From Panagrolaimus kolymaensis (Eukaryota > Nematoda > Chromadorea > Rhabditida > Panagrolaimidae), in assembly GCA_028622995.1 (NCBI GenBank), contig JAJQJQ010000003.1:2604001-2668000 (forward strand): DNA of 64,000 nucleotides, in the 5' to 3' direction. Shown piece by piece: positions 12,720 through 26,575 of this stretch. The position numbers were made by a program, and so were the translations under genes. Position 1 is the stretch's first letter; each line of letters begins with the position of its first letter. A model generated the notes under the pieces. That model saw nothing but the letters and a program-made list of their open reading frames with translations. It was not told the origin of the DNA and did not search any database.

Positions 12720-15700
12720 TTAATAATAATTAATGGATAACAAAGAAATAAAATGAATATAAATGCAAAATATTTCAACAAAATCGAGTTTTTTATTATT
12801 ATTATTAATATTTTCAGTGTCAAATCACAGCACCACCACAGCCACAATTATTAAACACGGACATTTGAGTTTGTGTTGTTTTCAAATAGCACTCTCCCCC
12901 TTCCACACTTCCGGCTCTTTCATATGGCTTTCTTTTTTGTCATTTTCGTTGACATAAATAAAACCCAAATTTGATTTTGAAAATAAAATTTATAAAAAAA
13001 GAAGTTTATTTAGCAATTTTGCTCTTTTCACTTATATTATTGTTTATTTGTTTGTTTATTATGTGTTTGACGACTGCCCTTTTTATTATCACAAAAATAT
13101 GCTTCAATCATTATGATGTCAACTTTAGACTTTCTTTTTTTTGTTTTTTTTTTTTGCTTGATCTATCTACATATTTTCGAAATCACAGTTTTGAAAGGAA
13201 GTTAAACCAAGTAAAAAAATTTGGAGTCGAATTTAAGCAAGAAAAAAAGAAGATATTTATTTTAAGATGTTTTCCTAACTTTTATTATACTGTATATATC
13301 TGAACTAACCCCTCATTCGTTCAATTTTATCGAATTTTATGAAAGCTAAATTTTTATTGTGCCTTATAGTTTCAAAATTTTTATAATTGATAATAAATAG
13401 TTCAAAACCTCTTTTTCATTTTTTAAAAAACACATTCGACAAATCAGAAACCTAAATTAGCAAATGGTTAATGATCAAATTTCTAAAAATACATTCATTT
13501 GTGACTTTTTCTTTGAAACCTTTTTTTATCAACGAAACAAATAAAATGTGCATTTATACATTTGGGTGGCTGTCTTCATCTAAAAATAGTTCCTTATCAA
13601 CCTATTGTCATTTGTCATTAAAAAATACACTTTTAAAGAACAATCAAAATCATAGTTCCCTTTTTAGATTTTGTTTAATCACACAAAAGTTAAATTAAGA
13701 AAGGTCATGGGCAACAAAGACCAAGATAGGAAAGATCAGTTTTTTTTAAAGCCAGCATGGCATTTCGCCAATTACCTATTTTTGTTTGTTATGAAAATTA
13801 TGAGCAGCGAAGATCAACATGACATCGATAAAGAATAAGAGGAGAGAAGAGAAAAACATATTTTACACCCGCGCAATTCGCTTTGAAATAAATAAATGAA
13901 TGAATGCGCGGAAATGTGTATTATTATTTATGTCGTCATCTTCATGAAACCCAAAGATAGAACATTCAAGTTCTTTCGAAAGAGTTAAAAATCGTGAGAA
14001 AATAAAAAAAATTTAAATTTGATACCACGCGAGCGATAATAATCAGGTCTTTCAAATCATACATTTTGTTTTGTTTTAAGAACCTTTGCTCCACTTCATC
14101 ATTTATTTTAATATTAAACAAAACTATCTCACAACATTCCATAGTCACATGGAGCGAGCGAAAATCAAAATATTTTTTTTCTTGGCGTTGTTGAATGTTT
14201 TATTATCAAAATAAGAATCTTTTCGATGCTATGAAAATATTTGTTTAAAATGATGCTGTTCTGTGATGATTATCGTTGCTGAATCATTCTAAATGGCACC
14301 CGCCAAAATCTTCTGGGGCCTTCGGCGCTACGCCAAGAAAACAAAAAGAAAGATATATCCAAAAAAAGAGAGCCATTTTTCTTTATCACATTTATCAAAT
14401 TTTTTTCGATGATTTCTCATTCCTTCTCATTATCATCAAAAAATCAAAAAAGAGACAAAAATAGGAATAAGGAAAAAATAAGAAGCAAATAAAATGTATT
14501 TGTGCACACTTGCGCAGATCGCGCCACTCTGTGCACATTTTCGCACAACTTTTTAATTTTTTTTTTTATTTCACTGATAATCTCTTATTTTAGTTTAATG
14601 TTTTTCATTTCAATGCAAAATCAAATCTTTGCAAAACCACATAGAAAGAAAGATAGAGCAAGAGAGTGTAATTTGATTTCGTATTTGTTCATTTAGTCTT
14701 TATTTTTTTTAATGCAAAAAAAAATGAAGAAGAAATCTATTTATCAAAATGTGTATTTTGGAAGAAGAAAAAAAAAGAGACCAAAGGTGGTTGGTTAACT
14801 GGTAGTACAGTAAATTAATTTTGAATGTTCTCCTTTAAGAAGTTCATTGAAAGGAAGAAATCAAAAAATAATAATCTGTTTTGACAGAAAACCACGTTGG
14901 TTTATGTTGCATAGAAGCAGCAATGTGGTTGGCAATAAAATAAATGATCAAAAAAAAAGAAAATGGGCTACAAAACAGAGAAAGTTACTTTTGTTGATGT
15001 TGATGCCATGCATACTCGATCATAAATTTTGACATAATTTTTTTTGATTACTTCTTTTTTTCGTTGCATTCTTTGGTTTTTTATTTGCATAAAAAATTAT
15101 TATTATTTTTCAAGACAAATTTCAAAAGCTTTTCAACATCTTTTTTGGATAACAATAATAAAAAATAGTTAATTATTTACTAAAAAATAACTTTATTGAT
15201 AAAACAAATGTCATTCAGACGACATAAAAGAAAGAAGAAGGAAAGCAAGGCGATGACCGTTCGACGACGTCAACCGATCACTGAGCACACTCGTTTTTTG
15301 GTTTGGTTTCGGATGTTCGCGCTATTTTTTTATTTCTTCGTTTCCATTTCATCGCCAAAAAATAAAGATATTTTTAGTTTAAAAAAATAATTTGAAAACG
15401 TGGCTTCAGGCATATTGTGCTGGTTGTGGAATATAAAACACAAACTTTCTTTCACTTTTTTTTATCTTAACTGTCCGTCAGTCAAGAAGGTTCTTGATGT
15501 TGATGTTGTCTAGCGATCTCTTATTCCCTTCATTTCATTCATTGTGCCTTTACGAATAAATATGTTGTGCATAGAGTTTGTCGGAAATCGCAAAGAAACT
15601 ATAATTTGTTTCAACGAAAAAGTCATCTTATTTTTCTTCTCTTCTCATTCTGATGCAATATTGGAAAGAAAGACGACAACTAAACCAAAACCGACAAACA

Positions 15701-17857
15701 AAACGATCGAATGTGAAAGATGAACAACAAAGTTACAGTAATCCAACCCTATGAAAAAAGGAAAGAAAAGAAAATGGTTTGAATGATGCCTAAAAAACAT
15801 AAATATTTTTACACAAATATCACGTTTTTTAGCCGGAAACGTGCAAGCAAGCATGTCTGTAGATTTTTCCGGAAAAGCAGAAAGAAGCAAAAGCAAAGCT
15901 TTATGCTTGCTTTCTTGTTATTGTTGTAATGCTACGAAAAAATCAAAATATATCTTCTTCTTTTTTTCCAAAAAAAAAAAGAGAATGATCGGAAGACGAA
16001 GCAAACATCATGGAAAAAAGGAATGTGTTTTTAAACTTAATTGTAATAACACATTTTATTAAGCAATCATAGATCGATAATCCTTGAAATTTTTTACTTT
16101 ATTGTAACAATAATAAAATACTTTATTTTATTTTGTAGCATTTCACAAATTTTTTTACATTTCTCATCAAAACAATAAAAATCTTGTATGTATCCGATTA
16201 AAACAAAACAAAATATTGCATCATTCTGTGTTTCTCTCATCCATTTTTTTATGTTTCTGCGCATTTTAATGATGAAACATTTTTTTGCAAAGTAGTTTGT
16301 ATGTTGTTGGTAAAAATAAATAAAAATAACTACTACTGTTAAAACATAGATATATATTGTTACTCACTATCAAGGAAGTCATCAAAGTGCAAGAAAACAA
16401 CAAAATTAAAGAAAGGTTAAAAATTAAGTCATCGAAGATCTGACAAAAAAGTGCTTTTTAAATAAATAATTGTTGTTTTCCTGTTATTTATTTTAAAATT
16501 ATCAACTCTTTTATCAAAATTAAATAGTGTTTTTTTTAAAATAATTGCTTTGACAAAAATGTTTGTTGTTATTATTTTTGGGAAGTAGCTGTGAATTTGA
16601 TGTTGTTGGTTTTTAAACGTCCCAAACTTGAACTAACAAAAAAATAAACAACGTGACAAAAACCGCCTTATTTTTCTTTTTCCTCCGTTTAGACATCTAT
16701 CTTTTCTCAGCGCGTGTTGATGATCTGTGTCATCATTCTCATTCTCATCTTCATCAAATTATATTTATTTTTAATCATCATGGTTAGTTGGTCGCGCATA
16801 GCGTACACATATGTAGATGGTTTTGGGTCTTTGTGGCCAAAAATAAAGACCAGATGGTAGAGCAAACAAAAACAAAATCAAAACAATATCAAACATGCAC
16901 ACTTCAATGACCGCCTACTTTTTTGCCTTTCTTTTTTCTTTTCATGGCTTGATCCCAAAAAAGATGTCACGTGGTCATTTAATTTAGATGCAAAGTGATC
17001 AGAGAAAAAATCCACCGAAAAAGACAGCAAAAAAAGTGCGATGTCGTTGAAACCAAAAAAAGTACGCTGCTATCAATCAAAGCCGAAGCGTGCTAGAATT
17101 ATTTTTCGCTCCACCCATTTAAAAAAAAAAATCAGAATGATGGATGTTGGCGCCGGCATTTTGCCGAACAATTAAAAATACATATGATGAAATAATTTGT
17201 CGTTTTTGTAATAATTGCCGCCGCAGAGCAATTAAGGAGGAGTCGTCGTCAGCCCATTTAGGCAAATTAACACATTCACAAATGGCACACATGCCTGCTT
17301 TTTTTTTGTTGTCGCGTGAGTTACAACGACCATTATTATTACTTTTTTTTGCCCCACGTGTGTATTCTCACGGTGATGAGAGATGTTTGTTTCGTAGTTA
17401 AAACGGATGCGTAGCCCATCGCCACCCTGCTCACGTTCTATTATATCGTCGTTGTCGGCATCTTTTTTGTCGACGACATTATCATCCATCGCGTGTATGA
17501 TGATGCACACATTTAAATTCATCTCTCATCTTTCATAAACCCTACCCTACCATTCGTTGAAACGAGTCCTTCTTTCAACGCCGCATGTTCGGGTAGAAAA
17601 GGCGGGCACCAAAATTTTTCTATAAAAGCGTTTCTACAACCTTTGAATTTTTAAATTGTGATCTGAGTCATTTTGAAAGAAATCAGCCTTTCATTTCAAA
17701 GATATCGAGACCAATCTCTTTTTTTATTGTATCGCGATTTTTTTTCTCTCGAAGGGTGTATAAAAAATATGTTTTATTAAAATAAATATTCTTTTTAGAC
17801 AATTTATTTTATTCCCACGCTTCTTCATTCATTTCCATATTTTTTCTACAATACAAT
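12720..17857. other. 5 kb gene-free region between liprin-beta and tyrosine aminotransferase
   Basis: Open frames here are short, low in complexity and lack splice partners. The last kilobase (about 16680-17640) is visibly less AT-rich, with CACGTG at 16968-16973 and 17355-17360 and a TATAAAA at 17621, so it looks like promoter and enhancer DNA for the aminotransferase. No tRNA, repeat array or transposon was recognised. Confidence 0.5.
17621..17627 (+). promoter_or_regulatory. TATA box of tyrosine aminotransferase gene (candidate)
   Basis: TATAAAA follows a GC-richer stretch and lies 170 bases before the likely outron acceptor (AG at 17797-17798) and 237 bases before the ATG. Spacing and context fit a core promoter. 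No transcription start data can be seen. Confidence 0.4.
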
Positions 17858-19396
17858 ATGTCGTCTCTCTCAGCCAATTCATTGAATTTTGCAAATCGCA
17901 AATATTCCCCTAAAGATTGTTTCAACAACAATAATAATAGCACTCAATTTCAACCTTCCGTTGCTGCAATGACTAAAGCTCATAAACGTGCTACCAAAAC
18001 CAACAATCAATTATTCCCAATTGTAAGTTTTATTTATTTATTCGTTCGCTTTCTTTACTGTAATTTCTTTATTTTTTAGGAATTGAAAAAACCAACTGCT
18101 CGCCGCCCTGTTGAAACATGGACTAAATTAAGATCATCCAAACATGCTCGCAACACCGTTAATCCCATTCGTAAAATTGCTGATAAAATGTCTGTTCCAC
18201 CAAATCCCGATAAATTCCCCATCAAATTGAACCTTGGTGATCCAACTGTTATGGGAAATTTGCCTCCAAGTGAAGCCGCCATTGCAGCTATTCATGAAGC
18301 TGTTGATTCCCATAAATCTGATGGATATGGCCTTGCTGTAGGTAATCTTGCTGCTCGACAAGCTGTAGCTGAATATGCTTCATTACCTGGAGCTGAAATT
18401 GACCCCGATGATGTTATTCTTGGTAGTGGTTGCTCACACGCCATTCAAATGTCATTGGAAGCTATTGCTGATCCCGGTGATAATGTTCTCGTTCCTCATC
18501 CTGGTTTCCCTCTTTACACCACTCTTTGCACTCCACATGGTATCGAAACTCGTGGCTACAATCTTCGTATGCACGATGATGGCCTCATTGATCTTGTTGA
18601 TTTGGAAAAACAAATTGATGCTCGCACTAAAGCTATTATCATCAATAACCCTTGCAATCCCACTGGCATCGTATTTCCTAAAGACCATCTTGAAGCCATC
18701 CTTCGAATTGCTGATAAACATCGTGTTGTAATCGTTGCTGATGAAATATATGGCAATCTTACTTATGGCGAAACAGAATTCATTCCTATTGCTTCATTAT
18801 CACCCAAAGTTCCAGTTATTACTTGCGATGGTATTGGAAAACGTTTCCTTGTTCCCGGATGGAGATTGGGATGGGCTATCATTCATAATAAAATGGGAGT
18901 CTTAACTGAAGTTCGTGAAGGCATGATTGCACTCAGTCAAAAAATCGTTGGTCCTTGCTCACTCATCCAAGGAGCTCTCCCAAAAATCCTTAAAGAAACT
19001 CCTCAAAGTTATTTCGATAATGTTCGAGATGTGTTAAAACAAAATGCTGATATTTGTTATGAAGCCTTCTCACAAATTCCATACATGCATCCTCTTCGCC
19101 CACAAGGAGCTATGTATTTGATGGTTAGAATTGAAGAAAAATATCTTGGTGAAGAAACTGAACTCGTTCAAGAATTAATTCGTAATGAAAGTGTTTATTG
19201 CCTTCCTGGTTCAGCTTTCAACATTCCCGGCTGGATAAGACTTGTCCTTACCTTTCCACCAGAAATAACTCGTGAAGCTTGCGAAAGAATTTCAAGGTAT
19301 TGCACCTCCAAGCTAGCAGGCGATGTTCCCACTATCGATGCATATGATAGCAGTGACAATTTGAACTCATGCGGATCAGAAAGCAATGAAGATTAA
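17858..19396 (+). CDS. tatn-1: Tyrosine aminotransferase
   Basis: Two exons, 17858-18022 and 18080-19396, give 493 residues. This class I PLP enzyme transfers the tyrosine amino group to 2-oxoglutarate, giving 4-hydroxyphenylpyruvate, the first step of tyrosine breakdown. Visible motifs are NPCNPTG (substrate and PLP pocket), VADEIYG (the Asp that contacts the PLP ring nitrogen) and DGIGKRFLVPGWRLGW, with the Schiff-base lysine at residue 309. The Arg in the C-terminal FNIPGWIRLVLT is the carboxylate-binding position. The first 55 residues are Asn/Ser-rich and unlike mammalian TAT. Codon choice favours C-ending codons (ATC, CTC, CGC) more than in neighbouring genes, as expected for a highly expressed metabolic gene. 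A splice acceptor at 17797-17798 suggests a trans-spliced or intron-containing leader. The C. elegans counterpart is tatn-1. Confidence 0.93.
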
Positions 19397-19764
19397 AGAA
19401 ATTTAGCTTTATTCCATCTTTAATAATTATTTGTACATTTAGTACCTTTTTTTCTTAAAATACTCATGTACATAGCTGCAATCTCTTTTATTCTTGCAAT
19501 GAAGGTCAAAAATCAGTGTTTTTCCAGTCATTTTTTCTTTTAAATTTGTCTTCTTCATACATATCTCATTCATTATTGATTTGCTCTCAAAAACATTTTT
19601 TATTATATATCTATTTTTTTTAAAACGGTTATTATATTCATATAATTAATATATCTATTGTCTTTATTATTATTATTTCGTTAAATAAAATATACTTTAA
19701 TATATAAAAATAGAAAAAGCAATTTTTAAAAAGCACATTGAACAGAAAAATTTTGCACTCAAGT

Positions 19765-22700
19765 TCATAGAAATATTGTATCAGTTGTAGGTGAAAGATG
19801 CTCTTTATTTTCAATGATATCCGATGATTTTGGTGGAGCCAATAATGCATTACTGCAACGACTTTCAGAATTAAAAAATGAACTTCCCATTGGTGTGGGA
19901 GATGGATCTGAATGTCGAATGGAAAAACGACTTGTTAATGTGGTTGTAGCGGTTGGAGTTAGAGGATTTCCATTTGTTTGAGATCCCAAACAATGTCTTC
20001 GACTATGCCACCTTAAAAACAGAAAATAAAAAAAAGTATTTTAAGTATTTCAATGACTTTTTTCTTTCATTTTTTGTTTTTTTATGGAAAGGAAAAAGAA
20101 AAATCATTGAAATAGTAAATGCCTAAAAGATTTAATGAAGCAATAAATTAAAAATTTGTGATGATCGCTCCTAGTTGATCGTAGTAGTCAGTAATGGTGT
20201 GATTTTGTGTATCATTGCTACTGCTCAAAGAAAAAGTTCTCTTCTCTCTCTTTTTTGATTTTAGTTTTTTTGACAACCAGCGTGCGTGAGTAGTCTTTGT
20301 TTTTTTTTAAATAAAAAAATAAATATGACAAACGAGAGATAAATTTTTGACAAGTATTGTATCAAAAATGTGTGGTCTAATTATTAATAGATACAAATTA
20401 GCAGCTGACTATTTAGAAATGTGACATGACCGTCTACGAGATAAAAAAAATAGTTCTTCAACTAACCTGCAAAATAAGGCACGAAATGTCTGACGAAAAC
20501 TACTTGACATAAAGCAATAAATTCCAAAATTAATTGGGTATGTTAACTAAAATAAAAACAAGATTTTTTTCTTTTTATTTCCAAAGTATAATTAAAAACA
20601 AACCATAACAAGCATATTACTTGCAAGCATAAAAGCAACAGGAAACATGCCTTCTAATAAACGATTTTGCATTCCAAAAGTATTATAAACGCATAATAAT
20701 CCCATAAAAACTGCTTGAGGCAAATTAACTATAAGAAAAATAGTTACAACCATCACAAGCATTAAACTAGTTGAATTTGAATCTATTTGTCTTTGAGCTT
20801 CACGGGCTCGTTTTTCTCTAAAAAAATGTAAATTAATTCATAGTTTGTAAACTTGATTATTAATTAATTAAAAAAATATTAGGGTAAAAATAAAAATGCA
20901 TTTTTTTGGTATCCATTTATAAAAGCAAAAAGGAATATAAATATATAAACTAAATAAATAATTCTATTGAAGCAGATTCCCATTAAATGGTTTTTGGTTG
21001 GCATCTGTGATAGTTGGATTCCAAAGGGTACAAAAAAACAAAAAAATAAATAAATATTGGCTTACAGTAGTCGGCGCTTTCCAAAAACTGGCCAACTTAA
21101 CATTCGACATTGCCTGAAAGCGGACACAAACAGCATATGCAATATAATAATTTTTCTCTATCAACTAACAAATATTCACTTCAACAAAAGCTAAGCTAAC
21201 CAACAATAAAAGTTACATCTAATAATAATATTTACACAAACAATTACGAACGATATAAAAATAGTTAAATCTCACTTTAGCAAATGTTCCTTCCGCTTTT
21301 GTGCTTTTCTAATTCCTCGAACTAAGAGAACATTTAATACTATGAGTAAAATACTGGGTAAAATAATAAATCCAAATACACGTGTCCAAAAATAACAATT
21401 AAAAAACATATTTGGCCCTATCGCTTGAACGATCTTTGTCATTCCCGATATACAACTTCGAGTATATATCCATCGACCAGGTTCCACAAAAGCCCATCCT
21501 TCAAATACATCATATTTATAATCCACAGATTTTGGTAATCCACAAATAATTGAAGCTATGGTAATTACAATTGTTGCAATTCGAACATTTCTCACACTGC
21601 ATATTTGTCTTGATCTTAATGGATATTCTATTGAAATATATCTGAAATAAATTTCTTGGTTTTAATATTATTTTCCCTTGTTTTTTTCTTCATTTCTTAA
21701 AAGTTTGAAATCCATTTATTTATGTTTTTAAGCAGTCGATGTTTATTTTTTTTTAAGTGAATGATGAAGTTTTTAGAAATTGCAATCAACTTCTTTTTTT
21801 GAAATAAATATCCTTAGGGGGTTTCTATTATGAGAATCTAAGTTCTTCAATTCAAAATATGGTTAATCGGTTTTTTATTTCTTCATTGAGCACTTATTTC
21901 TTATTCTCAAAAACACCATATTTTGTTTGTTAAATTGAAAAATTTGCATTGCCGTAAGCAAAAAATAAAAGAAGGATGATACCCAAGCAGCCATTTTTCA
22001 TTTTTAAGCCAATTTTTTTTCTTTAAAACAAAAAAGCGGAGGTCTGATAGCCTTTCGTCGTTGTCTAAAATGAGCATCATCATTTCCTTTTTTCAAGTGT
22101 ACTGATTACAAGAAAATGCGACAAGGGTTTTTTCAAAGATGTTTGTTTTCATACACTTGAAGTTTTTGAGGATAGAAAAGAATGAGAATCCTTATGGATG
22201 AATATATTTTAGGCGGCATTATGCACATTAAATTCTTGCAACATATCTATCCATGTAAGTCTTTTGAAAAACACATAGAAATATTCGCTTGAATGATTAG
22301 AGTCAAACAACATCAAAAGAGCTACCCAAAATAAAATAAAAACAAAGAACTTCCAAACTTCAAAAAGTTTTTTACCCATAAATTATCCAACCCAAACTTT
22401 GTCAAAAAAAATAGCTTCAAAGATTTCGAAAGAAGATAACATGTATTTTTTTTGGTAACTTAAATAACAAATAAATAAACAACAAACCTTTGACCCGCTA
22501 AAAGTACAGTAAGCCACATGGCAATATTATGACATACTGGTGGTAATGCATCCATACTATATTTATACATGTGACACCACCATAATTCTAATTTTTCTTC
22601 ATGTTCATTAAAGCTATAAAAAAATTATTTAAAAGAGCAGAATAAAATATTAAGTTGAACTTTTAGTGGATGACTTTTTTTTCTTTTTATAATGAATTAG

Positions 22701-23337
22701 CAAATATCTATCTTTTTTGAAAGTGAAAATAATAAGGTTTCAAAAATTAGCCAAATTTAATAAAATGTTAGCAACAAAAAATAAAACAGAATAAAAATAA
22801 GACAAACCGAAGAGTATGATAAAAGAAATTCCATGGTAAAGGAATAATTCCTACGCATAAATCTGCTACAGCCATATAATATAATACAACATTAGTTGGA
22901 GTAATCATGTGTTTTTGTGAAAGTACAATAGCAACTAATACATTTGCAACGACTACTAAACAAACTAATAATGGAAATACCTAAAACAAATAATTTTTTA
23001 GGCTTGATGATTAACAATTTTGTTGGTTTTTTACCTTTCCATAAATTAAATGCTCTAAATTTTCTTCATGACTCAACCTCAAGAAACTCATTTCTGTTTG
23101 ACATACATTCGAACATGCATCATAAAAAAATCCATTTTCTGATCTCAAACACTTATATGCAGCTTGTTGAGTTAAATTTGACCATACACAATTCATATTT
23201 CTCCTTAATTCATCTCCAACTTTTGACGAGTCATCTGATTCAAGTAATAAACTTCGAAATGAACGCATGGAAGGTTCATCAAAAAAATTTGAAGGGCAAA
23301 GTGAGCATTCGTTGTTGTTGAAGGATTGGTTTGGCAC
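19765..23337 (-). CDS. Sex-peptide-receptor-related neuropeptide GPCR (class A)
   Basis: Reading down from 23337, exons 23337-23035, 22980-22808, 22613-22488, 21641-21276, 20817-20604, 20546-20467 and 20011-19765 join to 503 in-frame codons. An extracellular head of about 100 residues carries seven or more cysteines. Seven membrane segments follow: TM1 (PLLVCLVVVANVLVAIVL), the intracellular HMITPTN motif, TM2 (YMAVADLCVGIIPLPW), TM3 ending QRYISIEYP in place of DRY, TM4-TM6 (VTIFLIVNLPQ) and TM7 (YPINFGIYCFMSSSFRQTF) in place of NPxxY. This set matches Drosophila sex peptide receptor and the nematode sprr receptors (myoinhibitory-peptide-type receptors coupled to Gi/o). The first exon has no ATG: its 5' end is an AG-bounded start (ATATTAG just upstream of 23340) or a GTG, so a 5' exon is probably missing from the model. 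In C. elegans the relative sprr-2 is, from memory, a close neighbour of tatn-1, which fits this placement. Confidence 0.85.
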
Positions 23338-26300
23338 AAAAGGCCTAATATGTGGGTCTTCTTCCTCGGATGCCAGCTTGGCAAACTTTTTCTTCTTTTT
23401 TTTATTCCTTCAGTGAAAAAAAGGGTTGTTTGTCCTTTAACCAATTCGTCGTTTTCTTTTTTTATATAATGTTTAATGTGCGCGAAATAGAATACGAACG
23501 ATGGATGGCGCGGCAGTCGTCTACTGGTGGTTGAAGTTAAAGAAGCGGGAGTCAAGCGGCTCGTTTATATTTATATTTTTTATTTTTTAACGCCGTTGCC
23601 GCTATAATATGGGTTTCTGGAATAGAGAAGTTTTTAAAACAAAAAAAGTCTTAAAACAAATAATGTTGCCTTTTTTTTGGTCGTCGGAGCCATAAGAAAA
23701 ATAAAACAGTGAAAAAAAAGTATTTCGAGGAAGTTGAAAAGAAGAAATATGGCTTCAAAAAAGAAAAAAGGAAAACCCGCAATGATGTCTCGAAAATGAA
23801 CACGAACTGAAGATTCTCAATCTTATGTTGCAAGGAAACAGCAAATAAAAGTAGCAATTTTTTTTTACTAAAACTCTATGAATGATGAAAGGGTTCATGA
23901 AATCTCATTTAGCAATAATAATTCACGTTAAAACATAAATATGTAATATTCGATGCAACCACCCACGAAAGTGTAAATTCTCTCATGTTTATTTTAAACA
24001 TTTTTGTGCTCTGAAAAAGGGCCAAATCTTTTTTTATTTTGGTCAACCTTGTTTGCTGGCATCATTGGAATTTAATAAAACAACAAAAGGCAAAGTTTCG
24101 ATAGCAGAGAAAAAGAAAAACCAGATTAAGAGTAAAGCGGAAGAATCAATGCCAGAAAAAAATTAAAAAATCGAATTACAAAAAATTGTTGTAACTTCGC
24201 AACAACAATAAATAAAGTTGCAATACACCCGAGCTTAAGAAAATATTACCGGCTAATTTATGCACTATTAATTTATTTCAAATATGTTGTCATCTTTCTC
24301 ATCCTTAAGAAAATATTAAGCAAGAAAAAAAGAGGATCGTTAAGGCTACTCAAAGTCAACAACGGAAAAAAAGTAAATATTGCCTAAAGGCAGCAATGAG
24401 CTTTTTTGAGGCTTCACTACCCTCTTCTTTTTTTCTTATGTTTATCTTTTGATTTTCTTTTTTTTATAATATAAATTTCCAATTTTAAAATAAATACTTG
24501 AGTAAAATAAAAATGTTTTGGCAAAAATAGAAAAATGAAAACCATTTATAGTCAAGTAGCTTTTATCATTTCTCGTTGTCATCAAAAAATACATACTTGA
24601 CCGAAGAATATTGAGAAAAAGAAAAAAAAGTTGAAGAAGCTTGCTTGGTGTAATTGAGAAAGCATTCAAACTTTTTTTCATCTATGTATGAACGTATAAT
24701 AAATTTTTAATATAATAATAAAATAACTTAAGTTCACACGGAAGTCTAAAGCTTAAAAGTTTCTATTGTAAAAAAAAGAAATAATAAAAAAGAAACTAAC
24801 TTAAAAAGGTTTTTGGGTAAAAAAGTAATTTTTGATATCTTACAAAGCATCCATAAATTTGCAACAACAAAAAAGAAATAGAGGCAGAAAATAGAAGGGA
24901 AAAAGGAGGCCATAAACTATGAGAAAAAAAGATAGCTGTCGTATTAAGTAAATCTTCTTCTTCGTTAAACATAAGAGAAGAAGTATATGCAAATCAGCTG
25001 CTAATAGTAGTTGACATCTATATATCTTATCGACGACGACGGCATACAACTAACTACGCTTAGGGCTTCTCCGATTTTTTTCTTCTTCGCCGTTCATATT
25101 TCATACAGAGCAGAAAGGCACAATGATAACATAATTATGCCATATCGGCTTCCAAAAAAAAAAATTATTTTTTTGTTTCTTAGACATTTGACATTTTGCA
25201 AAGACAAAAAAATTAAAAAACACAAAAATAAATTGAAACAAACCTAATTGTTCTTTTTTAGGTCAGTTTTAAATTAATGTTTTTAGGACTCGAAAAAAGA
25301 GATGGAGTCAATAAGGGTAATGTCAAGCTTTTTTTCTTGTAAGATATATTTAAATTTTAGATAACAAAAATGTGCAAAATGTAAGAAGAAGGAGAATGAC
25401 CTATGTCGAAAAGAAAAAGATGATGATTTATTTAAAATGAAATGCCACACACACAGCAAAAAAATACATTCAGATTTTATTTTTTTTATTTTTTGCAATT
25501 GCCGTTAAGTGCCACACAAAAGAAAAAAGAAATTGCACAATTTCGGGACGGCGCAAAAATTCAACAGGGTAAAGTCGTAGGCGGTGCTCCTCAACTACTA
25601 CTATGATAATGGTATGCCCCAAAAAAAGAAGACGACGACAATAGAAAATTGAAAAGTGATGACAACCAACAAAAGTGTCTATGTAAAAGAGAGGGTTTAA
25701 TACCAAAATTTGTTTCTTCTTCTTCAATAAACAAAAGTTGAAAAAGAGAAAAAACCAAAAAAACAGCTTCGTTTTTGTTATATGAGACCTTCAATAAGAC
25801 AAATAGGATGGATGATAGCGTCTTCAAAGCGGTGGCATAAAAGAAAGAAAAACTTTTGTGGTCCTCCTATATGCCGTTTCACTTTCATACATTTTCAACC
25901 AAGATGCTCGTGGAAGAAGAAGAAGAAGAAGCTAAATACCGAGTCGAGCAACAACTTAACCTAATCCAAAAAAATAAAATAAAACGGTGCAAGCATTTTC
26001 TTTTACTTTTTTGTTGGAAAATTGGTAACCGCCTATTTTTGTTGTTGCTGTTAAATCGAGAAAAAAAAATATAAATATGAACAGTAAAAGCAGTTCGAGT
26101 TTCTCATCTCCTCAAGGGAAAATGAATAAGATGTTTCTATTTCTTCCTCTTTTTTTACAAAAGTTACCTTCTTGTTTTTGCGAATAAATCGCATTTTTTA
26201 TCCAATTACACAAAATTCAATGAAGAAGAAGAAAAATAATGGAAAACGTTTATTCATTTTCATTACATTTTAAGGAAATAATAGAAAAAAAGATGCATTC

Positions 26301-26575
26301 GCTAGAAAAAAAAGTTTAGGCTTATGCATAAGCACAAATAAATATACAGCCAAACTTCTTTGAAAAAAATAGAAGTAAAACACGTAGGTATAATATCAAT
26401 TAAAAGTTAAAATTATTTTTACTTAACAAAAAAGTTTTTTCAAAATAATGAATGAAGGAAATATAAAGCAAATAAAATGGAATATATTAGGATCGAAAAT
26501 TTTTCATAATACAAATTTTTTAACTAATGAAAAAATTAGCTAACAAAAATAATTATATTTAGTTTTTATTATTAT
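23338..26575. other. Gene-free region upstream of the GPCR and downstream of the IkB-like gene
   Basis: No gene is supported. Frames here are composed of Phe, Leu, Lys and Ile from A/T runs. The 5' exon and promoter of the GPCR should lie in the part nearest 23340, and in-frame codons upstream of the first modelled exon stay open to about 23405 without an ATG. Confidence 0.45.

Noticed and set aside
14760..14830. tRNA-like A-box (GGTTAACTGGTAG)
   Set aside because: No matching T-arm (GTTCRANNC with a paired stem) or acceptor stem at the right distance.
17144..17522. ORFs on both strands upstream of tyrosine aminotransferase
   Set aside because: The stretch is GC-richer promoter-like DNA; the products lack any family signature and have no start or splice context.
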